From Colwellia sp. C1TZA3 (GTDB taxonomy: Bacteria > Pseudomonadota > Gammaproteobacteria > Enterobacterales > Alteromonadaceae), in the NCBI RefSeq assembly GCF_007954265.1, contig NZ_VOLS01000004.1:45326-109325 (forward strand): 64,000 nt of DNA. Reading direction: 5' to 3'. Both the position numbers and the translations under genes were made by a program. The notes below the pieces were generated by a model. The model was not told where the DNA came from. It saw only the letters and a program-made list of their open reading frames with translations, and did no database searches. Shown here in pieces: positions 1 through 7,376 of the stretch (position 1 is its first letter; each line of letters starts with the position of its first letter).

Positions 1-161
1 TAGTTATTACTAATAAAGCTTGTTCTAAATTCATGTAAGTTCCGCGTTAAATAATCAATGATGAGTGGCAAATGTCGAATGTTATGACCATTCAAAGTAC
101 GTAGATTTCAATAAGGTTAAAATGTTAACTACAAGAGACATTATTGACTGATAGTGGACTA
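1..161. other. AT-rich left edge, no gene seen
   Basis: No open frame with coding character is visible in these first bases, and no clear repeat or terminator. The gene upstream of the window edge, if any, cannot be judged. Confidence 0.4.
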
Positions 162-398
162 TTAGGATTGAATGCAACACGGTAGCTGGCTTTTTAAGGT
201 AAATAAAAACAGGCAATTTAAATAATAATAAGGGTATCTTAAACACTTCCTATTGCCGTTACCATGCAAAGCATCAGATCCAAGCCAATTTTCATTTGAT
301 TCGTCACTATAACGTTCAGATTTTTCTCGTTTCGTTGCATCGAGTTTAGCTAAGAAGAGTTTAATTCCAACACTTGCGCTAATTAAAATGAAGAACAT
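162..398 (-). CDS. Small hypothetical protein (78 aa)
   Basis: The frame begins with a short hydrophobic stretch (residues 1-16, MFFILISASVGIKLFL) followed by a charged region rich in K, E, S and D, then a Cys/Tyr-rich tail. That would fit a small inner-membrane or secreted protein, but I recognise no family. It stands alone on the minus strand between AT-rich spacers. The last 20 residues look low in coding character, so the true protein may have been shorter before a change near its end. It could also be a chance frame. Confidence 0.3.
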   Translation of the reverse strand: MFFILISASVGIKLFLAKLDATKREKSERYSDESNENWLGSDALHGNGNRKCLRYPYYYLNCLFLFTLKSQLPCCIQS

Positions 399-567
399 CT
401 TGTAAACCTTCGTGCTTCATGTCGTTTTTTTAGAAAAATAGTGATGTTTTACAGTACTTTTAGAAAGTTACTATCGAGTAAATGATTAGGTGATTTACCC
501 AAAAAAACTATATTTGGTCAATGTTAATCTACCTAAATAACTATAGGTGTCCAAGTTATTTCAACTG

Positions 568-1281
568 CTATTTATACAGCTTACTATCAACAAAAGCTGA
601 GGTTAACAGTTGATAGATACTGTCAACTGTTGGTCGCTGGGTAATATGTGAGAAGAGTGTGGTGTGAACATCCGCGACCACTCGCTCTTTTTTATCACAC
701 AAGGTGTAACACAAGTTTACGGGCTTAATTATTTCTTCTAACAACACATCAATTAAGATAAATGCCTGTGCAAGCACAATTTTTCCACCACCTTTTTGTA
801 AGATAACACGCTGCGCCGTGCCAATAATTTTTTTGCCATTAATATTCAGATTGTAGTCACCGTCACAATAGGAAAATTGCGTGGCATGCGTTTGGCTAGT
901 TAAACCAAATTTTTTCAAAAAATCACTCAGTACAGAGCACAAATTTTCATAGGCTTGGCGGATAGAATATGGTGTTTCGCTTGACCATAAGTACAAGTGA
1001 GATAAGTTAATAATACCCTGACATTGTGGTACGGGTGCACCACCAGTTCTACGTGAATATAACTGCCAACCGTGGGTGAGTAATCCCGCTTTAAGAGCGT
1101 GAGATTCTGGCCATTTGTTGCCTGCGGGTAATACCAATGTTGACTCTTTAGCTTGCCATAATAGTAAACATTGCGTGAGTTCTGCCGCCTGCATTTGGGC
1201 AATTAATTCGCTCTCTTTGGTAAACACTCGCGCCACTGTGGTATTGCTATAGTACAGTAATTTTTTTCGACTCTTACTCAT
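568..1281 (-). CDS. Lipoate-protein ligase A family protein
   Basis: This 237-aa protein has the layout of the BPL/LplA/LipB family, whose members attach lipoyl, octanoyl or biotinyl groups to a lysine of a carrier domain. Two family landmarks are visible. One is an arginine-glycine loop, RRTGGAPVPQCQGIINLS, near residues 77-94, which corresponds to the RR-SGG-G loop. The other is NGKKIIGTAQRV near residues 148-159, which carries the catalytic lysine of the K-x-x-G-x-A-Q motif. The family histidine normally found after the GG-x-V element is absent (PVPQCQ), so the substrate may differ from free lipoate. The C-terminal accessory domain is short. The gene stands alone, starting at an ATG 37 bases into the spacer that follows a run of ATAAATAA. 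The family assignment is good; the exact substrate is not known. Confidence 0.65.
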   Translation of the reverse strand: MSKSRKKLLYYSNTTVARVFTKESELIAQMQAAELTQCLLLWQAKESTLVLPAGNKWPESHALKAGLLTHGWQLYSRRTGGAPVPQCQGIINLSHLYLWSSETPYSIRQAYENLCSVLSDFLKKFGLTSQTHATQFSYCDGDYNLNINGKKIIGTAQRVILQKGGGKIVLAQAFILIDVLLEEIIKPVNLCYTLCDKKERVVADVHTTLFSHITQRPTVDSIYQLLTSAFVDSKLYK

Positions 1282-1789
1282 GATGACAATCTACATTAAT
1301 TGAATAAATAAATAAATAAAACTTTATATCACTCTATCATGAGTAATATAAAGCCGTTATAAAACTAGCTATCGGTTAATCTGTAGCCTTAACTATTAAT
1401 GGTTTTAGCAGTATCTATAGTGCCTCTCTCCTGCTCGTTTATCTCAACGCATTGGTTAACAAGTGTCAATGTTTTCGGTCTAGCGGATAGCCATTGCACC
1501 GATAAAAAGTGCAATGTCAGTGGCATTTTTGCTTTTGGTTAAATCAAATTGCTCAATTGGTTGAATAACGAATTCATCAAACACGTCTTCCCAAAGTTTA
1601 ATGCTTGGTATTTTCCAGTTTCCGTAAGCTTAGAAAATATTAACAACACTATAACGAGCAAGTTCAGAACATATGATGTCTATTTTAGTATCTATGACGG
1701 AGGAGGAACGTGTTGGCTAAAAACCAGAGTAATACCTAAGCAACTGTGATCTTCTGCTTATGTTCAATTTTTTTTGTTAAGTTAAGTTT
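1282..1789. other. Intergenic spacer, 508 bp
   Basis: AT-rich spacer between two minus-strand genes. A 66-codon plus-strand frame at 1549-1749 starts with TTG, has no ribosome-binding site and an ordinary spacer composition, so I do not call it. No tRNA, riboswitch or convincing terminator is visible. Confidence 0.4.
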
Positions 1790-2272
1790 TTAGCCATTAA
1801 ATTGCTCAAACTTTAATGATAATTCTGCTGCCATTTTATTTTGTCCTTTAAGTCTTAATACTTCGATTATACATTCGATAGTGCATAGACCGCCTTTTGG
1901 TTGATTAGCTCTAAGTTTATATAAAGAATCCCTTACGGTTTTAAAAGTGTATTGTGGTGCATTTTTTAAATAAGCGCTTTGATTGAAAATTTTTTTTGAT
2001 TCCTGCCATGTGCTATCAATAATAATGATGTTTTCATATGCTTCAATTTTTACTGACGATGTTTTGACCCATGGTGCATCCAGCGATAACTCGCTTTTTG
2101 AATATAATAATACCGCCTCATTATTTTCTATTAGTTGAACAAGGTCTTTATTTGGTTTCACTCTTTCCCAGAGTATACGTTCAACAATATTATTAGCATT
2201 TTCTATAGCAAGAGAGCCAGTGTTAGTTGCTCTGTGCAATTCACGCTCATGTGTCAGTAAAAATATTTTCAT
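1790..2272 (-). CDS. DTW-domain protein (tRNA-uridine aminocarboxypropyltransferase-like)
   Basis: This 160-aa protein starts with MKIFLLTHERELHRATNTG, the N-terminal strand and T-N-T-G motif typical of DTW proteins. It contains IIIIDSTWQESKKIF near residues 83-97, the D-x-T-W motif that names the family. DTW enzymes such as TapT/YfiP transfer the aminocarboxypropyl group of S-adenosylmethionine to a tRNA uridine (acp3U). The longer homologues carry an N-terminal Cys-rich zinc motif; this one lacks it and belongs to the short form. A late Cys-rich element (GGLCTIECIIEVL, near residues 127-139) matches the family's conserved G-x-x-S/C-T-x-E helix. It is a single gene with no operon partners. 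The family is clear; the tRNA target is inferred. Confidence 0.75.
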   Translation of the reverse strand: MKIFLLTHERELHRATNTGSLAIENANNIVERILWERVKPNKDLVQLIENNEAVLLYSKSELSLDAPWVKTSSVKIEAYENIIIIDSTWQESKKIFNQSAYLKNAPQYTFKTVRDSLYKLRANQPKGGLCTIECIIEVLRLKGQNKMAAELSLKFEQFNG

Positions 2273-2991
2273 TTTTATGTCTTATTCCGCTTTAGATTAT
2301 TATAAGGCTTGTTCGCCAGATCTGAAGGTGGTTAACTTAAAATCTAGGTTAAGATCTTCAAGTATAATATTTGGAGCCATACTGTTATTAAAAATAATAT
2401 AGTGGGCTAGAGTAAGCTGTATTTAAGACCCAAATAAACCACTAACTTTTCGATTAACGCTTTTCTATAGTTTGATGGTGAAATAGTGATTTTAAACCTA
2501 CCCAAAGCATCGGCGCTATAAACCCTGCTTTGTTTTGACACACTAAATTTTAAGTGAAAAAAAACCGCTAACCTTTTGATTAGTCGCTACTGATAGTTTG
2601 GCCGGCAGAATGGGATGAGTATGAGTACTGATTTTATGCAATAAAATGACCCTTAACGTAAACCCATGGTTACTATAAATCAAACAGATAAATAGTCCGT
2701 TTAATTTTTATCAAGAACATCTTAATTATTGAGAATAACCTGTAAAAAAGATGGTAAAGCTATCTATCACCACTACTTTGTATTACTTTTTTACAGAAAA
2801 AATTTTATTAAGGCTCAATTATCTTGGTGATATTCCCCGTTGTGCGCAGCATATTATGCTCTTTTTAAATCCTATTCGCTAGATTAGCCGGCGCAAGCTC
2901 ATGAAGGTTTAGATGTGATTTAAAATTTTGGACTTATCCGCTATTTTGCTATTATGGCTGCTTTGCATTCCCGATAAGGCAGCAGCACTGC
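2273..2991. other. Intergenic spacer with degenerate repeats
   Basis: This 719-bp spacer separates the DTW gene from radD. It contains the tRNA-Ser-derived repeat listed at 2439-2606. The rest is AT-rich with no supportable gene. The segment just before radD should hold its promoter, but I see no unmistakable boxes. Confidence 0.4.
2439..2606 (-). repeat. Degenerate tRNA-Ser 3'-end/terminator repeat
   Basis: Read on the plus strand, this stretch holds two decayed hairpins (taacttttcgattaacg; accgctaaccttttgatta) flanking a decayed tRNA T-arm (tttgatggtgaaatagtga). It also carries the spacer signature gcatcggcgctataaaccc and actaaattttaagtgaaaa. The same order of elements makes up the tandem array beside tRNA-Ser(UGA) at 47183-47929, closest to that array's gcatcggcgc subtype. 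It is therefore a remote, mutated copy in the same orientation. Confidence 0.75.
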
Positions 2992-4905
2992 GTGGAAGTT
3001 TTTCAACTTAGAGATTATCAACAAGAAGCCGTTTCGGCGGTGCTCAAACACTTTCGAAAAACCAACGAATCTGCGGTGATTGTTTTACCTACAGGCTCAG
3101 GTAAAAGTCTGGTCATTGCCGAACTCGCTCGCTTGGCAAAGCGAAAAATACTGGTACTCACCCATGTGAAAGAATTGGTCGAGCAAAACCATCAAAAATA
3201 TGAAAGCTATGGTGTTACCGCCGGCATTTATTCTGCGGGATTAAAGCTGAAAGAAACTCAGCACCAAGTCACGTTCGCCAGCATACAATCAGCAGCCCGC
3301 AATCTAGAGGACTTTAGTGAGCCCTACTCCTTAATTATTATTGACGAATGTCATCGAGTTAACTTAGCTAGTCCTGAGCTTGCTAAGGACAAAGCTAAAA
3401 GTAAACCTAAAGGGGAGCCCAAAGAGCAAGCACAAGAAAGAACAAGCAAGCTATCCAATAGTAATCAGTATCAACAAATCATTGAAAAATTGATGCAAGT
3501 TAATCCCGAGGTAAAATTATTAGGTTTAACCGCAACCCCTTATCGTTTAGGTATGGGCTGGATTTATAAAAAGCATTATCGTGGTTTCATGCGAAGTGAA
3601 GAAAAGCGACCTTTTGAGCACTGCATTTATGAACTACCCATTCGTTACTTAATTAAACGCCAGTATTTAACCGAGCCCAATTTAGTCGATGCCACCATAG
3701 AGCACTATGATTTTAGTAGCCTGCGAGCAAACGCCTCTGGCGAATATAGTCCTACGGATATTAACCATCTATTAAACAAAAATCCCCGAGTGACTCAAAG
3801 TATTATTGAGCAGGTCATTGAGTTAGGCCATAAACGTCAAGGTATTATGGTGTTTGCCGCTACCGTTGAGCATGCAAAGGAAGTCTTTAGTTATTTACCG
3901 ACCCAATTGAGTGCGTTAATTACCGGCGCTACCGACAACACTGAACGCGATAAATTAATTAAGGCATTCAAGCGTAAAGAAATTAAATATCTGGTTAATG
4001 TTTCGGTATTAACCACTGGCTTTGATGCACCCCATGTCGATATGATTGCAATATTACGTCCAACACAATCAGTGAGTCTCTATCAGCAAATCATCGGTCG
4101 TGGTCTGCGTTTGAGTGATAACAAAAAAGATTGTTTAGTGATTGACTATACGGGCAATGATTTTGACCTCTATCATCCCGAAGTCGGTGAGAAAAAGCCG
4201 AATAGTAAAAGTCAGCCAGTTCAAGTTTTTTGCCCAAGTTGTGAATTTCCCAATTTATTTTGGGGCATTTGTGATGATGACGGTTATTTAGTGGAACACT
4301 ACGGCCGACGATGCAAAGGCCTCGTCGATACTCAAAATGAAGAGCAAGCATGCCTAGTAGAAAGCCAGAGTCAATGTGACTATCGTTTTGTATTTAAAGA
4401 ATGCCCTCACTGCGGTGGTGAAAATGACATAGCTGCTCGTAACTGTTTACAGTGCTTTGAAGTATTAGTTGACCCCGACGATATGTTAAAAAAGGCACTA
4501 AAACTTAAAGATTCAAAAATTATTCGCTGCGCAGGTTTTAATTTAACCAGAGTTAATGGCAAGAACAGTGACAAGCTCAGTGATAAGGGGGGCGCTGATA
4601 AGTTAAAAATCACTTATCATGATGAGGAAGGCACCCAGCTCAATGAATCTTTTGACTTCGCTAAACCGAATCAAGTTAAAGCGTTCAATGATATCTTTTC
4701 TAAACGCCTGAGCGCTAAAATTAGTGTTCAACTGGGCTCGACTGGATCGTTTGAAGTGACTACTCTTGAACAAGCGTTAACCTTAACTAACCTATTGCCG
4801 TGCCCTGACTTTGTCATTGCCAGAAAACAAAAATTTTACTGGCGTGTCAAAGACAGACTTTTTGACTATCAAGGTAAATACCGAAAAGCCAATGAGCTCA
4901 AATAA
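2992..4905 (+). CDS. radD: RadD-type SF2 DNA repair helicase
   Basis: This 637-aa superfamily 2 helicase resembles E. coli RadD (YejH) along its whole length. Motifs are: Q-like motif LRDYQQEAV at the N-terminus; Walker A LPTGSGKS (about residues 34-41); DEAH-type box IIIDECHR; motif III LLGLTATPYRLG; and motif VI QQIIGRGLRL. After these come the family zinc-binding segments (CPSCEFPN, CPHCGGENDIAARNC) and the conserved VDPDDMLKKAL. RadD acts in double-strand-break repair and RecA-mediated recombination in E. coli. The start is GTG at 2992, which gives the family N-terminus. An insertion after the DECH box (about residues 130-160), rich in Lys, Glu and Ser and absent from the E. coli protein, looks like a species-specific loop. 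The gene stands alone, on the plus strand. Confidence 0.9.
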   Translation: MEVFQLRDYQQEAVSAVLKHFRKTNESAVIVLPTGSGKSLVIAELARLAKRKILVLTHVKELVEQNHQKYESYGVTAGIYSAGLKLKETQHQVTFASIQSAARNLEDFSEPYSLIIIDECHRVNLASPELAKDKAKSKPKGEPKEQAQERTSKLSNSNQYQQIIEKLMQVNPEVKLLGLTATPYRLGMGWIYKKHYRGFMRSEEKRPFEHCIYELPIRYLIKRQYLTEPNLVDATIEHYDFSSLRANASGEYSPTDINHLLNKNPRVTQSIIEQVIELGHKRQGIMVFAATVEHAKEVFSYLPTQLSALITGATDNTERDKLIKAFKRKEIKYLVNVSVLTTGFDAPHVDMIAILRPTQSVSLYQQIIGRGLRLSDNKKDCLVIDYTGNDFDLYHPEVGEKKPNSKSQPVQVFCPSCEFPNLFWGICDDDGYLVEHYGRRCKGLVDTQNEEQACLVESQSQCDYRFVFKECPHCGGENDIAARNCLQCFEVLVDPDDMLKKALKLKDSKIIRCAGFNLTRVNGKNSDKLSDKGGADKLKITYHDEEGTQLNESFDFAKPNQVKAFNDIFSKRLSAKISVQLGSTGSFEVTTLEQALTLTNLLPCPDFVIARKQKFYWRVKDRLFDYQGKYRKANELK

Positions 4906-5051
4906 ACTCAATGACTAAATACAAAATAAAATAATAATTAACCTAATGAACTTAGGCTTACCAATAAATAAAAATGAACGCACAAGTTTAACCAAAGCAA
5001 TTTTAAAAAATTAAAATCAATAGCTTACCTAAGTGAAGTGGGCAAAATTTA

Positions 5052-5155
5052 GGCCGTGAAATAGATATTTGAACTCTACAAAGCAAAAAACCGTTAATCT
5101 TTCGATTAACGGTTTTTTATATGTGGCGGTCAGATAGGGATTTGAACTCTAGGAT
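5052..5155 (-). repeat. tRNA-Ser 3'-end fragments flanking a terminator
   Basis: Two partial copies of the tRNA-Ser(UGA) 3' end (gccgtgaaatagatatttga at 5052 and ggcggtcagatagggatttg at 5124) flank a perfect hairpin. The second copy matches the real tRNA (47930 onward) over about 28 bases with three or so differences. The same modules make up the array at 47183-47929. Their position at the left edge of the defence island fits an old attachment-site scar. Confidence 0.75.
5085..5120. terminator. Rho-independent terminator (bidirectional)
   Basis: A perfect stem, aaccgttaat / attaacggtt, with a ctttcg loop, has an A-run on its left and a T-run on its right. It can therefore end transcripts from radD on the plus strand and read-through from the defence island on the minus strand. 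The stem is a variant of the terminator that follows tRNA-Ser at 47887-47924. Confidence 0.75.
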
Positions 5156-5384
5156 CGACCTTAAAAATAAAAACAAACCATTGATTAACAATACTTAATT
5201 AGCGAAAAATTCAAATCAGTTTTGTCAATTAGTTATATGTATTGACTATAGCCAAAAAGTTAAGATATGCCAAGTAAAAATATTAATTAAAAAATGTTCA
5301 AGTAAATATAAACACAAAATAAAGGGTTTAGCTTAGCTATTAATATTCACAAAAAGACTCCCCAAACTTAAGGCTGATGTTTAA

Positions 5385-5530
5385 TAGGGCCAATTAGTAT
5401 TAGACGTCAACTAACTTGTCCGGTTGGCATCAATTAACTTGGCCGGTATTAAAGTTTAGTTTTATAGCTTGTTTTTTACGGTAGCTTTCGCCTTTAATTT
5501 GATAGATTGATCCTAACTGGAACAGACCCG
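5385..5530 (-). pseudogene. IS21-type istB 3' remnant
   Basis: The minus strand reads GSIYQIKGESYRKKQ followed by a short tail and a stop near 5438. This resembles the end of IS21-family IstB helper ATPases, which often finish in a K-G-E-S-Y-R motif. No other part of the transposase pair is present and the upstream frame is degraded. The flanking sequence has repeated cttgtccggttggc / cttggccgg words that may be part of the old element end. The evidence is one short motif, so this is tentative. Confidence 0.4.
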
Positions 5531-5567
5531 TTCATAAAGTTTATCTCTACTGGTAGAGCGCAAGAAA

Positions 5568-6590
5568 TTAGTGATTTAAGTAATCTGATCTTTTTGGAAT
5601 AAAGTTAGTGCCATTTTTAAATGATAAAGCTAACTTATACTGCCAAAATCCTTTTCGACTAAAAAGGTAATGGAAATTACATTTTTTCTCTACCATATTT
5701 GAAACTAAAACTTGAAGATCGCTATAATTTTCTGGCAAATTATAAACTCCAAAGCTTTCTAATCGGTCTGTTTGTAGCCAAATATAATTACCTACCTGTA
5801 CAAGCATCAACATATTATCTAATTGATTTTCATCGAGTTGTTTACAGATTTCTTTATGCTCTTTTGCCAAATTATCAAAAGCTGACTGTTTGGCATAAAT
5901 CCAAACATTTCTTATATGGCCACTTTTTAAATAGGTCATCAAAAATGCATTACTATTTCTAGCAAGTTCACTTTGGAAGTTTGTAGAGTCTCTCATAAAA
6001 TTATTAAAAATTGAAATTGCATCTATCTGAGACCTAATCTGAGCTTTTAAAGCACCTTTAAGCCAAGTTGTACTTTTATCACTCTCTGTATAATCGGCTA
6101 TCAACGCCTTTATATTTGATAGCCGAACAGACTGAATTATGTTTTTTTCAGAGCTATTATTTCCAGCTCTACTAATTGCTGTTTGCGCTAAGCTATCAAT
6201 ATCCTTTATGATTTTAAATTTTGACTCGCTTGATGTCAGCACAAGTATATTTCTGATGTCACGAATAATAATTTCGACTGTTAGGCTATCCACCCTAGCC
6301 ATAAACATAGCGAAACATGACTGCCAAAAATTTGAAATTTCGAGGATGTTACCAATTACCTTTTTTGATTCAATATCTAAAGTCAATAGGCTGGCAATAA
6401 GCTGCTGCTGATACAAAGTGACATTATCAGCATTCAATTTACCACCTTGATGATATAAGCTAACTTGTCGAAATGTAGCAGCTAATTCCTCCTTTGATGG
6501 TGCCCAACTGTTCGTAAACAGAATCTCTGGTAATTTTTCAGATAACTCATTTAATGAACGACTGCACTTTACCGGTGTTAATACACTCAT
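5568..6590 (-). CDS. Unknown 340-aa protein, last gene of the Zorya-like cluster
   Basis: I recognise no domain. The protein is mostly helical with no signal peptide or membrane segment, so it is probably cytoplasmic. It has a basic, aromatic-rich C-terminus (NFHYLFSRKGFWQYKLALSF, about residues 300-319). No HNH, PD-(D/E)XK, helicase or P-loop motif is visible. Its ATG lies 3 bases after the stop of the upstream ZorB-like gene, so the two are co-transcribed and probably translationally coupled. In described Zorya systems the genes after zorAB encode the DNA-processing or sensing effectors (ZorC/D or ZorE). By position this protein should be the effector or adaptor for the ZorA/ZorB pair at 6594-9550. 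It could be a short ZorC-like or a type III Zorya (ZorF/ZorG) protein; I cannot decide between these. Confidence 0.7.
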   Translation of the reverse strand: MSVLTPVKCSRSLNELSEKLPEILFTNSWAPSKEELAATFRQVSLYHQGGKLNADNVTLYQQQLIASLLTLDIESKKVIGNILEISNFWQSCFAMFMARVDSLTVEIIIRDIRNILVLTSSESKFKIIKDIDSLAQTAISRAGNNSSEKNIIQSVRLSNIKALIADYTESDKSTTWLKGALKAQIRSQIDAISIFNNFMRDSTNFQSELARNSNAFLMTYLKSGHIRNVWIYAKQSAFDNLAKEHKEICKQLDENQLDNMLMLVQVGNYIWLQTDRLESFGVYNLPENYSDLQVLVSNMVEKKCNFHYLFSRKGFWQYKLALSFKNGTNFIPKRSDYLNH

Positions 6591-6593
6591 TGT

Positions 6594-7376
6594 TTAAAAG
6601 TTCCCTTCTAAAGCCGCTTCCGCTTCCGTGATCGATGGCGGGCTCATAATAAACCTGAAATCAATTCGTCTGTTAGTAGGGTCTGAAGTGGGGGTATCAT
6701 ACTCGTGCTCCGGAACAGGCCGCCCTTCACCATAACCACTTACACTAATTACAGGTTGATTATTACTATTTTTCATTTCAGTCAAAATAGATTCTTTCTT
6801 AGCAATTTCACGATAAGTAAACATTGCCCTGTGAGCCGATAATACCCAGTTATCTTGATATTTCTTTGCAAGCCTCCCACCGATAGGCACATTGTCAGTA
6901 TGTCCCTCAACAAAAATAGAGTCTATTTTTCCTTTTGTATCAGCAACACAGCCACTGTTTTCATCTATAGGTGGATTAACTCCATAACAGGGTAGAATAG
7001 CAGCTAGTACTTCAGCTACGACACCAAGACGCTCTACCTGTACTTGATTCAAGTCAGCTTCACCAGTATTAAACCTAATGGCATTTTCATTAAGCCTTAA
7101 AACCCCGTGCTCAAGATCAATATCGACTTCTATATCAAGTTCTGACAAAGACTCTTTTATATTATCGAGCATTTTAGAGCGTGCAGCATGATTACCCTTG
7201 AGGCTTTCAGTATATTTCTCTAATTCAGCATACTTTTTTGCTTGCTCATCCGATGCAATGAGAAAATCAAGTACGAAGATAGCTAATGTAATAATGAATA
7301 TAAACATTAGCCCTGACATAACATCTGACACAGCCATCATATAGCTTGTATCTTCATTACTCCGTTTTAAAATCAT
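6594..7376 (-). CDS. ZorB-like OmpA/MotB motor stator protein (second pair)
   Basis: This 260-aa inner-membrane protein has one N-terminal transmembrane helix (about residues 14-40). That helix contains the ion-site Asp in AVSDVMSGLMFIF (Asp18), the equivalent of the MotB/ZorB proton- or sodium-binding Asp. A short coiled coil follows (about 45-85), then an OmpA-like peptidoglycan-binding domain. That domain carries IFVEGHTDNVPIGG (about 153-166), LSAHRA and GYGEGRPV...NRRIDFRF. In Zorya, ZorB anchors the ZorA pentamer to the cell wall. The gene overlaps the upstream zorA-like gene by ATGA, typical of motA/motB-type pairs, and is followed 3 bases later by the unknown 340-aa gene. Confidence 0.88.
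   Translation of the reverse strand: MILKRSNEDTSYMMAVSDVMSGLMFIFIITLAIFVLDFLIASDEQAKKYAELEKYTESLKGNHAARSKMLDNIKESLSELDIEVDIDLEHGVLRLNENAIRFNTGEADLNQVQVERLGVVAEVLAAILPCYGVNPPIDENSGCVADTKGKIDSIFVEGHTDNVPIGGRLAKKYQDNWVLSAHRAMFTYREIAKKESILTEMKNSNNQPVISVSGYGEGRPVPEHEYDTPTSDPTNRRIDFRFIMSPPSITEAEAALEGNF

Larger units (their letters stand above)
4906..5567. other. Intergenic region at left edge of the defence island
   Basis: This 662-bp stretch holds a terminator hairpin flanked by two decayed tRNA-Ser 3' ends (5052-5155) and a probable IS21 istB remnant (about 5385-5530). The remainder is very AT-rich. It lies between the convergent radD gene and the last gene of the defence island, so it is the natural left boundary of the island. 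Confidence 0.5.

Noticed and set aside
1549..1749. 66-codon plus-strand frame
   Set aside because: TTG start without ribosome-binding site, composition like the surrounding spacer, no recognised family.
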